64,000 nt of DNA from Candidatus Aquidulcis sp. (lineage in GTDB: Bacteria > Chloroflexota > Anaerolineae > UBA4142), in the NCBI GenBank assembly GCA_020723345.1, contig DYJA01000002.1, positions 207,602 through 271,601 on the forward strand. The letters run 5' to 3'. The notes under the pieces were generated by a model. That model did no database searches and was not told the origin of the DNA. It saw only the letters and a list, made by a program, of their open reading frames with translations. Numbering within the stretch: position 1 is the first letter of the stretch; the number at the start of each line of letters is the position of its first letter. Shown here one piece after another: positions 16,712 to 26,169 of this stretch. A program made the position numbers and the translations under genes.

Positions 16712-17680
16712 ATGGCTTTCTTCGATTTCTCACTTGACGAGTTACGCACGTACAAACCGCCGCGCGTCGAACCGGACGATTTCGACGCGTTCTGGCGCGA
16801 CACGCTCGCCGCCGCGCGCGCGTTTCCGCTCGACGCGCGCTTTGAACGCGCGGACTGGGACTTGCGCGCGATGGACGTGTTCGACGTGACGTTCAACGGC
16901 TACGGCGGTCAGCCGATCAAGGGCTGGTTTCTGTTGCCGCGCGAACGCGCGAACAAATTGCCGTGTGTCGTCGAGTACATCGGCTACGGCGGCGGGCGCA
17001 GTTATCCGTACAACTGGCTCGTGTACGCGAGCGCGGGGTACGCGCATCTCGTGATGGACACACGCGGGCAGGGCAGCACCGGGCTGCACGGCGACACGCC
17101 CGATCTCGATGGTTCGACGCCGCAAGCGCCTGGGTTTATGACGCGCGGTGTGTTGTCGCCGCACACGTACTATTACCGCCGTGTGTTTACCGACGCGGTA
17201 CGCGCGGTGGAAGCCGCGCAGAGTCATCCCGCCGTGGACGCGGAGCGGATCGCGGTCGCGGGACGCAGTCAGGGCGGCGGCATCACACTCGCGACCAGCG
17301 GCTTGCTGCCGAATGTTGTGAAAGCCGCGCTGCCGGAAGTGCCGTTCCTGTGCCACTATCGCCGCGCCGCGCAGATCATTGACACCGATCCGTATGCAGA
17401 AATCGCGCGCTATTGCAAAAGTCACTGCGATCAGGTCGAACAAGTTTTCCGCACCCTGTCGTATTTCGACGGCGTGAATTTTGCGACGCGCGCGCAGGCG
17501 TCCGCGCTCTTTTCGACGAGTTTGATGGATAATATTTGTCCGCCTTCGACGGTGTTCGCGGCGTACAATTATTACGCCGGGCAAAAGCAGATCAAGGTGT
17601 ACGAATTCAATCAGCACGACGGCGGCGGAATTCATCAAGTCGTGGAGAACCTGAAATTCCTTAGCGCGGCGTGGAAGTAG
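16712..17680 (+). CDS. Acetylxylan esterase / cephalosporin-C deacetylase (CE7 family)
   Basis: Alpha/beta-hydrolase of 322 residues that removes acetyl groups from xylo-oligosaccharides or related esters. The nucleophile elbow is GRSQGGG, the catalytic Asp is in [10 protein letters not shown] and the His in NQHDGGG. The family's DTRGQG motif forms the oxyanion area. A TTTTGGAGG Shine-Dalgarno sequence precedes ATG 16712. There is no signal peptide, so it acts in the cytoplasm. It appears monocistronic. Confidence 0.92.
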   Translation: MAFFDFSLDELRTYKPPRVEPDDFDAFWRDTLAAARAFPLDARFERADWDLRAMDVFDVTFNGYGGQPIKGWFLLPRERANKLPCVVEYIGYGGGRSYPYNWLVYASAGYAHLVMDTRGQGSTGLHGDTPDLDGSTPQAPGFMTRGVLSPHTYYYRRVFTDAVRAVEAAQSHPAVDAERIAVAGRSQGGGITLATSGLLPNVVKAALPEVPFLCHYRRAAQIIDTDPYAEIARYCKSHCDQVEQVFRTLSYFDGVNFATRAQASALFSTSLMDNICPPSTVFAAYNYYAGQKQIKVYEFNQHDGGGIHQVVENLKFLSAAWK

Positions 17681-17774
17681 TAATTCGCTTCGTTTCTCTC
17701 GACTCTATTCACAATTGCTTCACAATTGGATGCGATATTCCTGGAAGAGTCGGATTTCACAGCACGGAGTGTAG

Positions 17775-19613
17775 ATGCAAGCCCAAGCCACAATGAATTT
17801 TCAACAGCGGCGCGGCGCGCGCGGCGACCGCGTCAATTTTGCGGGATTGCGGCGCGCGATTCGGTACTTGTTCCGCTACCGCCGCGTCGCCGCGATTGCG
17901 TACGCGAGTCTCTTTGTTTCGACGCTCGCGCAATTGATGGTGCCGCAACTCGTCCAGGCGACGATTGACGCGATCACGCGCGGCGGCGCGCTTGCCGCGA
18001 TGCCAACTGCCGCGTCTGCGCCGTTCACGCGCGCCGATCTGGAGGCATGGTTGATCGCGGCAGCCGTCGGCATCGTCGGTTTTGCGGCGATGCGCGGACT
18101 GTTCGCGTTCGCGCAATCGTACAACGCAGAACGCGCGTCGCAAGGCGTCGCGTTCGATCTGCGAAATGAATTGTTCGCCAAGATTCAGCGGCTCTCGTTT
18201 TCCTATCACGATCAAAATCAGACGGGTCAACTGATGATCCGCGCAACCGACGACGTGGAAAAGACGCGCATGTTCATCGGACAGGGTTTGATGATGGCGC
18301 TGCAAGCGTTCATCCTATTGTTTGGTACGCTGCTTGTTTTGTGGCTGACGAACGCGTCGTTGACCCTCGTCGTTCTGCCAACGCTGCCGGTTGCGCTGAT
18401 CTTGTTTCTGGCGTTTGGCGCGGTCGCTCAACCGTTGTTTACGCGCGTGCAACAAAAACTTTCGACGCTCAACACGATCTTGCAGGAAAATCTCGCAGGC
18501 ATCCGGGTGGTCAAAGCGTTCGTCCGCGAAGCGAACGAGCAAGCCCGCTTTAATCGCGCGGCGGAAGATTTGATGCAGCAGCAACTCGTCGTGAGCCGCG
18601 TCTTTTCGTTTCTGTTCCCGTTCATTTTTCTGATCATGAACCTGGGGCAAGCCGCCGTGCTGTACTTTGGCAGTCGGCAAATTCTGGGCGGCACACTGAC
18701 GCTCGGCGAGTGGCAAAAATTTTCGCTGTACTTGATTTACGTTTTCTTCCCGATGGGCATGTTGGGCATGATCATCTCGCAAATGTCGCAAGCCGCCGCG
18801 TCCGCGTCGCGCATCTTTGAAATTCTCGACGCCAAGAACGATGTCGCCGACAAACCGAACGCGCGCGCGCTGCCGCCGATTCAAGGACGCGTGAAATTCG
18901 ACGGTGTCACGTTTCGATATTTCGGCAGCAGCGAGCCGGTGTTATCGCGCGTCAGTCTTGAGGCGAACCCAGGTCAAACAATCGCGCTGCTCGGCGCGAC
19001 GGGCAGCGGCAAGACGACGATCATCAATCTCATTCCGCGTTTTTACGACGCGAGCGAAGGACGCGTGACGATTGACGGGTACGACGTGCGCGAGGTAAAA
19101 CTTGATTCGCTTCGGTCGCAAATCGGGATCGTCTTGCAAGACACGACGTTGTTCAGCGGGACGATTCGCGACAACATCGCGTTCGGTCGTCCTGACGCGA
19201 CGATGGAGCAGGTGATCGCGGCGGCGCGCGCCGCCGAGGCGCACGACTTCATCAGTGATTTTCCGCAGGGGTACGACACGCTCGTCGGCGAACGCGGCGC
19301 GACGTTGAGCGGCGGGCAAAAGCAGCGCGTCGCGATCGCGCGCGCGCTCTTGCTCGATCCGCGCATCCTGATCCTCGATGATTCGACGAGCAGCGTTGAT
19401 CTCGCGACCGAGTATCGCATCCAAAACGCGCTCGATACATTGATGAAGGGGCGCACGAGCTTCGTCATCGCGCAGCGCATCAGTACGGTGCTGAACGCGG
19501 ATCAGATTCTCGTGCTCGACAAAGGCGAAATCGTCGCGCGCGGCAAGCACGAAGAGTTGATGGAAGAAAGCGAGATTTACGCGGAGATTTATCATTCGCA
19601 ATTGATTCAGTGA
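17775..19613 (+). CDS. ABC exporter half-transporter with degenerate ATP site
   Basis: A 612-residue fusion of a six-helix ABC exporter membrane domain and an ATPase domain. Motifs: Walker A GATGSGKTT, signature LSGGQKQR, Walker B ILILDDSTSSVD and switch region IAQRIST. The catalytic Glu after Walker B is Asp and the switch His is Gln. This is the usual mark of the non-hydrolysing partner in heterodimeric exporters such as TM287/288. The next gene encodes the canonical partner 89 bases downstream. Confidence 0.92.
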   Translation: MQAQATMNFQQRRGARGDRVNFAGLRRAIRYLFRYRRVAAIAYASLFVSTLAQLMVPQLVQATIDAITRGGALAAMPTAASAPFTRADLEAWLIAAAVGIVGFAAMRGLFAFAQSYNAERASQGVAFDLRNELFAKIQRLSFSYHDQNQTGQLMIRATDDVEKTRMFIGQGLMMALQAFILLFGTLLVLWLTNASLTLVVLPTLPVALILFLAFGAVAQPLFTRVQQKLSTLNTILQENLAGIRVVKAFVREANEQARFNRAAEDLMQQQLVVSRVFSFLFPFIFLIMNLGQAAVLYFGSRQILGGTLTLGEWQKFSLYLIYVFFPMGMLGMIISQMSQAAASASRIFEILDAKNDVADKPNARALPPIQGRVKFDGVTFRYFGSSEPVLSRVSLEANPGQTIALLGATGSGKTTIINLIPRFYDASEGRVTIDGYDVREVKLDSLRSQIGIVLQDTTLFSGTIRDNIAFGRPDATMEQVIAAARAAEAHDFISDFPQGYDTLVGERGATLSGGQKQRVAIARALLLDPRILILDDSTSSVDLATEYRIQNALDTLMKGRTSFVIAQRISTVLNADQILVLDKGEIVARGKHEELMEESEIYAEIYHSQLIQ

Positions 19614-19615
19614 AC

Positions 19616-19678
19616 AGTGTTCAGTGTTCAGTATTCAGTATTCAGATGGACCAACTGAACACTGAACACTGAATACTG
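19616..19678. repeat. Word-repeat hairpin between the two ABC genes
   Basis: Tandem CAGTGTTCAGTATTCAG words on one side and their complement (CTGAACACTGAACACTGAATACTG) on the other form a long stem between the stop of the first and the start of the second exporter gene. Confidence 0.65.
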
Positions 19679-19702
19679 CTGACTGACTTGGAGGTTCGAT
19701 AG

Positions 19703-21607
19703 ATGTTTCACGGTCCTGGTGGTCCACGTTTTATATTAGAGCAAGAATCGCGCAAAGCAAGTGACGTCGGCGCGACGCTTGCGCGGCTGGGTTCATATTT
19801 CAAACCGTACTGGTTCATGCTCGTCCTCGTCGCGGTGCTGATGATCGTCAATGCGTGGGCGCAAGTTATCACGCCCGATCTCACGGGGCAGGTGGTTGAC
19901 TGTTTTCTCGCGCCGCGCGCGGCGAATTGCTGGTACACGACGGTCAGCCCGACGCGCGCGCTGGACGAAACGATTGTGGGCTTGGGCGGTTTGGTCGCAA
20001 CGCTCGTGGGAATTTACATCCTCGGCGCGATTCTCGGCGGCATGATGTTTTACGCGATGACGTGGACGGGGCAACGCGTTCTCAAAAAATTGCGCGTCGA
20101 TGTTTTTCAACACCTGCATCGTTTGTCGGTTGGATTTTACGCGGAGAACGAAACAGGCAACCTGATGAGCCGCATCACGAACGACACCGACACACTTCAG
20201 CAGGCGGTCAACTTTACGCTCGTCCAAGTCGTGAGCGGCGCGCTGCTGCTCGTCTGGATCGCGTGGGTGATGCTGACCAAGAGTTTCGCGTACGGGCTCG
20301 TCAGTATGGCGGTCGTGCCGCTGATGATTCTCGCGACGACGTGGTTTTCGGATCAAGCGCGGCGCGCGTTTCGTCGCACGCGCCAAGAGATCGGCAATGT
20401 GAACGCGAATTTGCAAGAGAGCATCGCGGGCGTGCGCGAAGTGCAGGCGTTCAATCGCGAAAACGCGAACATCGCGGAATTCGAACGCTCCAGCGCGGCA
20501 TATCGCGACGCGAACATTCGCGCGGTTGCGTTCACCTCCGCGCTCGCGCCGACGCTCGAAGCGCTCGGCTATCTCGCGATCGCGCTCGTCGTCGTGGTTG
20601 GCGGGATCGCGTTCTTGCGCGGGCAGGATTTGTTCGGCACGACGATGTCGCTTGGCTTGATCGTCACGTTCCTGGGTTACGTTCAGCGTTTCAATCAACC
20701 GATTCAGCAAATCTCGGTGATGTGGACGAACATCCAAAGCGCGGTCGCAGGCGCGGAGCGCATTTTCGAATTGCTCGACACGCAGCCCGACGTGACCGAC
20801 AAGTCGAACGCGCGCGTCATGCCGCCGATTCAAGGCGCGGTCGAATTTGATCGCGTCGACGCGGAGTACAAAAAAGGCGAGCGCGTACTGTGCGGCGTCT
20901 CGCTGCGCGCCGAACCGGGGCAAACGATTGCGATTGTTGGACCGACGGGCGCGGGCAAGACGACGATCATCAATTTGATTCCGCGCTTTTACGACGTGGT
21001 CGGCGGCGCGGTCAAGATCGACGGCATTGACGTGCGCGATGTGACGCGCGCGTCGCTCCGCCAACAAATCGGCATCGTGCTGCAAGACACGTTTTTGTTC
21101 AGCGATACGGTAATGAACAACATTCGCTACGGTCGCTTGGACGCGACCGACGACGAGGTGATCGCGGCGGCGAAACTCGTGCGCGCGGATTCGTTCATCG
21201 AACGGTTACCTAAGAGATACGAAACGGTGTTGGGCGAACGCGGGACGGGGTTGAGCCAGGGGCAGCGGCAGTTGATTTCGATTGCGCGCGCCGCGCTCGC
21301 GAATCCGCGCATCTTGATTCTCGACGAAGCCACGTCGTCGGTGGATACGCGCACCGAGCGCTTGATCCAGCAGGCATTGGAAAAATTGCTGCACGGGCGC
21401 ACGTCGTTCGTCATCGCGCATCGCTTGTCCACGATTCGGAACGCGGACCAAGTCATCGTCATCCAAGACGGCGCGGTCGTCGAGCGCGGTAAGCACGACG
21501 AGTTGCTCGCGCGCGACGGCGTGTATCACGATTTGTACATGAGTCAGTTTAGGCGGGAGGTGGAGGAGGAGCCAGCGCGGCAAGAAGTGATGGTCGCGGC
21601 GACGTAG
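19703..21607 (+). CDS. ABC exporter half-transporter, canonical ATP site
   Basis: The 634-residue partner of the preceding gene. It has six membrane helices, then Walker A GPTGAGKTT, signature LSQGQRQL, Walker B ILILDEATSSVD with the catalytic Glu, and switch IAHRLST. Together the two proteins would make one asymmetric heterodimeric multidrug- or lipid-type exporter. The Shine-Dalgarno sequence is TTGGAGG. The stop codon TAG is the start of a palindromic element (GTAGGGG..., 21604). Confidence 0.93.
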   Translation: MFHGPGGPRFILEQESRKASDVGATLARLGSYFKPYWFMLVLVAVLMIVNAWAQVITPDLTGQVVDCFLAPRAANCWYTTVSPTRALDETIVGLGGLVATLVGIYILGAILGGMMFYAMTWTGQRVLKKLRVDVFQHLHRLSVGFYAENETGNLMSRITNDTDTLQQAVNFTLVQVVSGALLLVWIAWVMLTKSFAYGLVSMAVVPLMILATTWFSDQARRAFRRTRQEIGNVNANLQESIAGVREVQAFNRENANIAEFERSSAAYRDANIRAVAFTSALAPTLEALGYLAIALVVVVGGIAFLRGQDLFGTTMSLGLIVTFLGYVQRFNQPIQQISVMWTNIQSAVAGAERIFELLDTQPDVTDKSNARVMPPIQGAVEFDRVDAEYKKGERVLCGVSLRAEPGQTIAIVGPTGAGKTTIINLIPRFYDVVGGAVKIDGIDVRDVTRASLRQQIGIVLQDTFLFSDTVMNNIRYGRLDATDDEVIAAAKLVRADSFIERLPKRYETVLGERGTGLSQGQRQLISIARAALANPRILILDEATSSVDTRTERLIQQALEKLLHGRTSFVIAHRLSTIRNADQVIVIQDGAVVERGKHDELLARDGVYHDLYMSQFRREVEEEPARQEVMVAAT

Positions 21608-21678
21608 GGGCGAAGCATTTTTCCGCATCCTGAGCGGAACGCAGTGGAGTCGAAGGACGCAAAATGCTTCGCCCTTAC
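21604..21678. repeat. Palindromic element, copy 1
   Basis: Ends GTAGGGGCGAAGCA... and ...TGCTTCGCCCTTAC. The centre carries an interrupted copy of the CCTTCGACTCCGCTCAGG word (21628-21657). It supplies the stop codons of both the ABC gene (plus strand) and the transposase gene (minus strand). Confidence 0.85.
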
Positions 21679-22253
21679 GCGGGGTTCTCTTCATCGTGCA
21701 GCCAATTGGCAGGATTGTTTTCGACGTAGCGACGAATCGCGTCTAAAGATTTTTCGTTGCGAATGATGTGCTCGTAATAGTTGCGATGCCACACCGGCGT
21801 GCCCGCTGTCTTGCGCGATTGGTTGACCTTGCGCGTCGAAACCGCTTTGAAATTCTGAATGATTGCGCCGATTGAACCCGATTGGGTGCCGCGCGGTGGC
21901 GCGTGTGTGGGTTGTAGGGGCGAAGCATTTTTCGGTTTGAACTGCAAACCGAAAAATGCTTCGCCCTTACCATCACGGGGCATGGCGACGATAACGATAA
22001 TCGCGTGTACGTGATTTGGCATCACGACAAACGCGTCCAGTTCCACATTGGGAAAATGCGCGGGCAGCGCGTCCCAACATTCCGCGATGATTTGCCCCAA
22101 CGCGTTCGCGTGCATTTCGCCGTTCACAACATCCCCAAACCGACATTCGCGGTTGTGCGTCAGCAACGTGACAAAATACGCGCCCGCTTGCGTATAATCA
22201 TATCCGCGCAGACGGATGGAACGCCGGTGGTGTTTGAACGGGTCGTATGGCAT
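21675..22253 (-). CDS. REP-associated tyrosine transposase-like protein (RAYT, Y1/HUH family)
   Basis: A 192-residue IS200-type single-strand endonuclease. The HUH metal site is PNHVHAIIVI and the nucleophile Tyr is probably in WHRNYYEHII. RAYTs act on hairpin-forming REP repeats, which fits the seven palindromes around this gene. ATG 22253 is chosen for the GGAGG five bases upstream; the longer reading frame before it is only read-through of element copy 3. Copy 2 of the element lies in frame inside the gene between the HUH motif and the Tyr helix and codes for GEAFFGLQFKPKNASPL. Its stop codon comes from copy 1. Whether the enzyme is still active with the insert is unknown. Confidence 0.85.
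   Translation of the reverse strand: MPYDPFKHHRRSIRLRGYDYTQAGAYFVTLLTHNRECRFGDVVNGEMHANALGQIIAECWDALPAHFPNVELDAFVVMPNHVHAIIVIVAMPRDGKGEAFFGLQFKPKNASPLQPTHAPPRGTQSGSIGAIIQNFKAVSTRKVNQSRKTAGTPVWHRNYYEHIIRNEKSLDAIRRYVENNPANWLHDEENPA
21914..21970. repeat. Palindromic element, copy 2 (inside the transposase gene)
   Basis: 57 bp: conserved ends plus inner arms TTTTTCGGTTTG / CAAACCGAAAAA. In frame in the RAYT gene. Confidence 0.9.
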
Positions 22254-22286
22254 GTTGTCCTCCAATGGATGCCGCGCATCACGAGC

Positions 22287-22343
22287 GTAAGGGCGAAGCA
22301 TTTTTCGGTTTGAACTGCAAACCGAAAAATGCTTCGCCCCTAC
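22287..22343. repeat. Palindromic element, copy 3
   Basis: 57 bp, same inner arms as copy 2. It lies between the transposase start and the 3' end of the CHAT gene, whose TAG stop codon is in its right-hand end. Confidence 0.9.
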
Positions 22344-25300
22344 GACAACTGCGCCACCAACCTCCGCGTCCTCTCAATCTCCTCCGCCGCGCGGTCTCCG
22401 AACGTCTCATAATTCCGCAGCGCCGCGAGCGCGTACTCCCGCGCGTCCGCCAAGCGACCTGCATTCGCGAGCGCGAGCGCGACGTTGAAGCGAATCTGCC
22501 CTGCTTGGTAGAGATTGCCCGTCGCTTCCGTGTAACGAATTGCCTCGCGGTAGTGCGGCAACGCGCGGTCAAGGTCGCCTGCGTTTTTGTAGATGACGCC
22601 GAGTTGGTTGTGCGCCACCGCCAAATCATTCACCGCGTTCGGCGGCAGGAGGTCGAGCGCTTGCTGGTAGAATTTCACCGCGTCTTGTAGGGGCGAAGCA
22701 TTATTTTCGTTTGTTGGCAAACGAAAATAATGCTTCGCCCTTACATCCGCGTCACGCGCTTCTTTGAAGCGTTCATAAGCCACGTTGCCCAATGTGATGG
22801 TGCACTTGCCGCACCCCAAACTGTCGCGCGCGTCGTGCAGTTCCAGACTACGCCGATACCACCGTTCCGCTTGCGCGAGGTCGCGGAGCGCGGGGAGTGT
22901 CAAGTACGCGTGACCGAGGTTGAAGGCGATAATCGCTTCTTCGGGTTTGTCGCCAATCCGCTGACACAGTGGAATCGCTTCTTGATACGTTTTCGCACAT
23001 TCGGGCTTGCTTTGCTCACGTTGAATGTTACCCATCACCTCCAGCGACACCGCCAGCGTCCGAATCGCGTTGCGTTGCGCGTCGTCCAACGCGTTCGGCG
23101 GCACGGCAAGCGCGGGCGCGGCGCGTTGGCGTAGCACATTCACTTGAGCAATTTGCAACCGCTCTGCTTCTTGCCATTGTCTTGCTTCCCTTGAAAGTTG
23201 TGTGCGATATTGCATTACAAAATGCCATTGCTCTTCGCGTCCCGCGCGCGGACCGTCGGTCGCGGGGTCAACGAAATCTGGCACAATCTCGTTCACCAAC
23301 CGCGCCCACTCCACGCGGCGTCCCGTGTGCCCGTAGAGTTGGCGCAATCCCTGCATCGTGCTAATTACCCCTCGCCAATTACCACTTTCCTTTGCCATCC
23401 GCCGCGCGTGCAAAAGATTCGCTTCCTCGGCGGTCAGCGCGCCAATCACATCACGGTTGCCGTGTGCATATTCGGCGGCATAGTAGTTGCCCAACTCGCC
23501 CATCGCTTCGACGAAAGCGCGCGCAGCAACCCCCATCCCCGTCCCTTCCCCCATTGGAACTGCACCAACAGGGGAAGGGAGTCCGCTTTCCCCCTCCCCT
23601 GTTCGGTGTTTTTCCGAACGGGGGAGGGTTGGGGTGGGGGTCGGGTAATACTGCTCAAACAGACTACGGAAATACCACGGCAGCGCGGGATGAATCGAGT
23701 AGTAGCCGCCACCGTGCGCGGTGAGCAAGCCAATTTCCGCCGCGCGGTCAAGGAGCGCGATGCCTGCTTCGCGCGTCAAGCCGCGCACTTCGGGTAAGCA
23801 GTAATCGGCTTCGGGATTGCCCATCGCGCGCAACGCGTCCACATCCACAAACCCTTGAAAGAAATGGAGGAGCGCGAGTTGCTTGCGTTCGGTTTCGGTG
23901 AACGCGTTTTCAAAGCCGTAACTGAGCGACGCGCCCAGTGATTTGCTCCTGGCTTCGCTCTGCTCGTCTTCAAATGCGCTCTCGCCTTTCCGCAATCGCT
24001 CGACGAAATCTCTAATCTCTAATCTCGTTTTGATTCCCTTGCGCAACGCCTCGCCCACCACGACCGTAATCGTCAGCGGATTGCCCTGCGTGAATTCCAA
24101 GAGCGGTCGCCAATCCTCCACCTCAAAAAAACGATGCGCGAATTTTTCCGCGAGCGCGCGCGCCAACTGCACCCGCTCTTGCATCGGCATCGGCGGAACG
24201 ATAATGCGGCGCGGCAAATCGCCCAGCCATTCGCGCTCATCGCGACGCGAGGTGAGCAGGAATTTCGCTTTCGTCTCGCGCGCCGCCGCCAGAAATTCCT
24301 TCAGTTCTCTTTGTTCCCTCTCGTTCCATTTCGATTCCGTTCCCGTCGGAAATCCCGCAATCGGCTCGACGTTATCCCAAATCCACAGCATCGGCACCTG
24401 CTGCATCACCTGGAGCGCGACCGCGCGGCGATGCTCGTCCGTCAGCGCGAGCCAATGCACGCCCGATTGTTCGAGCGCGTCGTTGAACGCGCGCCCAATC
24501 GTTTCGTTCAACGCTTCGGTCAGCGTCTTGCGATGCTCGAACGACGTGAAGAAGAGCGCAGCCCCTTCGACTCCGCTCAGGGTGACACCGCCCGTCAGCG
24601 CGTACCAGCGCGCAAACTCGGCGGCAGTCGTCGTCTTGCCGCTCCCCGCGAACGCGTGCAGCAAAACGATTTGCTGCGTGTCAAACGCGCGGTCGAGCGC
24701 GTACAAGGTTTCATCGCGCCCGAAGAAACCGACATCAGGACGCGGCGGCAAACCGATTTCCATCGCGCGCGTGATTTGTAGGGGCGTTTGAAAAAACGCC
24801 CTGATGGACGACCCGGTGGGCGTTTTTTCAAACGCCCCCACGCGCGGAAACAATTCAATCGGCATCGTCTCGTACACAATCGGCACCGACCAATCTTGCA
24901 GCGCGATGGGTTGGTACGCGATTTCGCGCTGCGGATTCGTCGCCAACTGTTTGCGCCCAAACGTCACGGCTTGCCCCAACGATTGCCCTTGCGCGAGCGC
25001 GGCGTACAAATCCGCGACGAAGCGCTTTGCCGTTTCGACGTACAAAATGTATCGCATCGCGACGACGCCCGCCACGCCCGTGTCCATCACCTCTTGCGCG
25101 AGCGAACCGAACGCGCGCACCTGCGCGCCGACCTCACTCGATTCACTTGCGGCGAGCGGCGCGGTCGGCGCTTCCGCCATCGCCGATTGACACGCATTCA
25201 GCACCAGCGTCGCCACATCATTCTCGACCAACAACTTGCCGAGCGACGAGCCATCAACCAGCATCAGATTTTCTGGCGATTCGGGATTCTCGAAAATCAA

Positions 25301-26041
25301 ATAGCCGTGCTTGCCCGCGCGCGGCGCGCCATAGTGTAAGGGCGAAGCAATTCTCGCTTGAACTTCAAGCGAGAATTGCTTCGCCCCTACGTCCGCGTAC
25401 AAACCGTGCCCATCGAAATGAACGACGTGGTACGGCTCGCCGCGCGCTTTGGCTTGGCGCAACACCTTGCCCAACTGCTCGAACGTCGGCGGGCGCAGCA
25501 CGTCGAGTTGCACGAACTCGCGCGCCTCGTCGCTCAAACTTTTGACGATGCGGCTCGCGACCGAACGAAACGGCACATCCTCACCTGCTTTGGGACGACA
25601 GATGACGAGGAGGATGCGGATTTTCGTGTTGCGTGATGCGTGATGCGTGACGAGGTTGTGTTTAATCGGACTGAGCGGCGCGCGAACGAACGCGGGCACA
25701 CTGAGCGCAAGCGGCAAATCGCCGCGCGGCTCACGCAGTAATTCCCAGGGAACGCTCGTTGCCTCTTTCACCTCGGTTGCAACGTGGATGCGCGTTTGAT
25801 TCAGGTTGCCGCGCAATTCGTACCACAACGCACGCGCGTCATCGTTCGAATCAAACACCTTGCGAAACAAATCCTCGCCGACATCGCACATCCGCGCTTG
25901 AATGCGCGCGACGACACCTGGCGGAGCAAAAGGCGACTGTTGCAAATAATCTTCGAGGTACCAGCGCAGGTCTTCATCATCTTGCGGGGAAAGTTGAAAT
26001 TTGAAAGGAGGAACGCGGACGACGTGACTATCGAGCGACAA
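22340..26041 (-). CDS. CHAT protease - NTPase (NB-ARC/STAND-like) - TPR protein
   Basis: A 1233-residue protein of the kind used in signalling or defence. The CHAT (caspase-like) domain spans ~160-390 with catalytic His in VVHFDGHG and Cys in LNACQSA. A STAND-type NTPase follows with Walker A HAFAGSGKTTT (~455), Walker B-like LWIWDNVE and LLTSRRDE. The C-terminal ~400 residues are TPR repeats. Repeat insertions lie in frame: one just after the CHAT His (copy 6), one between CHAT and NTPase (copy 5), one in the TPRs (copy 4), plus a GC-rich palindrome and an LSGVEG word. The listed start is TTG 26041, but conserved-looking sequence continues upstream to ATA 26116, seven bases after a perfect AAGGAGG (26124-26130), so the true start is probably there. 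Confidence 0.85.
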   Translation of the reverse strand: MSLDSHVVRVPPFKFQLSPQDDEDLRWYLEDYLQQSPFAPPGVVARIQARMCDVGEDLFRKVFDSNDDARALWYELRGNLNQTRIHVATEVKEATSVPWELLREPRGDLPLALSVPAFVRAPLSPIKHNLVTHHASRNTKIRILLVICRPKAGEDVPFRSVASRIVKSLSDEAREFVQLDVLRPPTFEQLGKVLRQAKARGEPYHVVHFDGHGLYADVGAKQFSLEVQARIASPLHYGAPRAGKHGYLIFENPESPENLMLVDGSSLGKLLVENDVATLVLNACQSAMAEAPTAPLAASESSEVGAQVRAFGSLAQEVMDTGVAGVVAMRYILYVETAKRFVADLYAALAQGQSLGQAVTFGRKQLATNPQREIAYQPIALQDWSVPIVYETMPIELFPRVGAFEKTPTGSSIRAFFQTPLQITRAMEIGLPPRPDVGFFGRDETLYALDRAFDTQQIVLLHAFAGSGKTTTAAEFARWYALTGGVTLSGVEGAALFFTSFEHRKTLTEALNETIGRAFNDALEQSGVHWLALTDEHRRAVALQVMQQVPMLWIWDNVEPIAGFPTGTESKWNEREQRELKEFLAAARETKAKFLLTSRRDEREWLGDLPRRIIVPPMPMQERVQLARALAEKFAHRFFEVEDWRPLLEFTQGNPLTITVVVGEALRKGIKTRLEIRDFVERLRKGESAFEDEQSEARSKSLGASLSYGFENAFTETERKQLALLHFFQGFVDVDALRAMGNPEADYCLPEVRGLTREAGIALLDRAAEIGLLTAHGGGYYSIHPALPWYFRSLFEQYYPTPTPTLPRSEKHRTGEGESGLPSPVGAVPMGEGTGMGVAARAFVEAMGELGNYYAAEYAHGNRDVIGALTAEEANLLHARRMAKESGNWRGVISTMQGLRQLYGHTGRRVEWARLVNEIVPDFVDPATDGPRAGREEQWHFVMQYRTQLSREARQWQEAERLQIAQVNVLRQRAAPALAVPPNALDDAQRNAIRTLAVSLEVMGNIQREQSKPECAKTYQEAIPLCQRIGDKPEEAIIAFNLGHAYLTLPALRDLAQAERWYRRSLELHDARDSLGCGKCTITLGNVAYERFKEARDADVRAKHYFRLPTNENNASPLQDAVKFYQQALDLLPPNAVNDLAVAHNQLGVIYKNAGDLDRALPHYREAIRYTEATGNLYQAGQIRFNVALALANAGRLADAREYALAALRNYETFGDRAAEEIERTRRLVAQLS
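22687..22744. repeat. Palindromic element, copy 4 (in frame in TPR region)
   Basis: 58 bp with a different inner stem, TTATTTTCGTTTG / CAAACGAAAATAA. Codes for RAKHYFRLPTNENNASPL within a TPR. Confidence 0.9.
23538..23643. repeat. GC-rich palindromic repeat in frame in the CHAT-NTPase gene
   Basis: About 105 bp with CCCCCATCCCC at one end and GGGTTGGGGTGGGGG at the other, and inner arms CCCTCCCC-like. Codes for a Pro/Gly-rich peptide (PTPTLPRSEKHRTGEGESG). Related to 9170-9221. Confidence 0.7.
24563..24582. repeat. Short repeat, CCTTCGACTCCGCTCAGG family
   Basis: In frame in the CHAT-NTPase gene after Walker A, translated as TLSGVEG. Confidence 0.65.
24778..24841. repeat. Palindromic element, variant copy 5
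   Basis: GTAGGGGCGTTTGAAAAAACG... and ...CGTTTTTTCAAACGCCCCCAC. It shares the GTAGGGGCG end but has a different stem (GTTTGAAAAAACGCCC). In frame between the CHAT and NTPase domains. Confidence 0.8.
25336..25390. repeat. Palindromic element, copy 6 (in frame in CHAT domain)
   Basis: 55 bp, inner arms ATTCTCGCTTGAA / TTCAAGCGAGAAT. Codes for GAKQFSLEVQARIASPL directly after the HFDGHG catalytic motif. Confidence 0.9.
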
Positions 26042-26123
26042 CTCAACGCGAAACGTGTCCGCTTGCGTTTCGGCAAACTGCGACAGGCGTAGGACGTGCG
26101 ACGATTGACTCGATATCGAGCGA

Positions 26124-26130
26124 CCTCCTT
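26124..26130 (-). promoter_or_regulatory. Strong ribosome binding site deciding the CHAT gene start
   Basis: AAGGAGG on the minus strand. The only in-frame codon at the right distance (7 bases) is ATA 26116-26114. No Shine-Dalgarno sequence precedes TTG 26041. Confidence 0.5.
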
Positions 26131-26169
26131 GTTGCGTTCGTAGGCGCGCACATTATACCACACGTTCGT

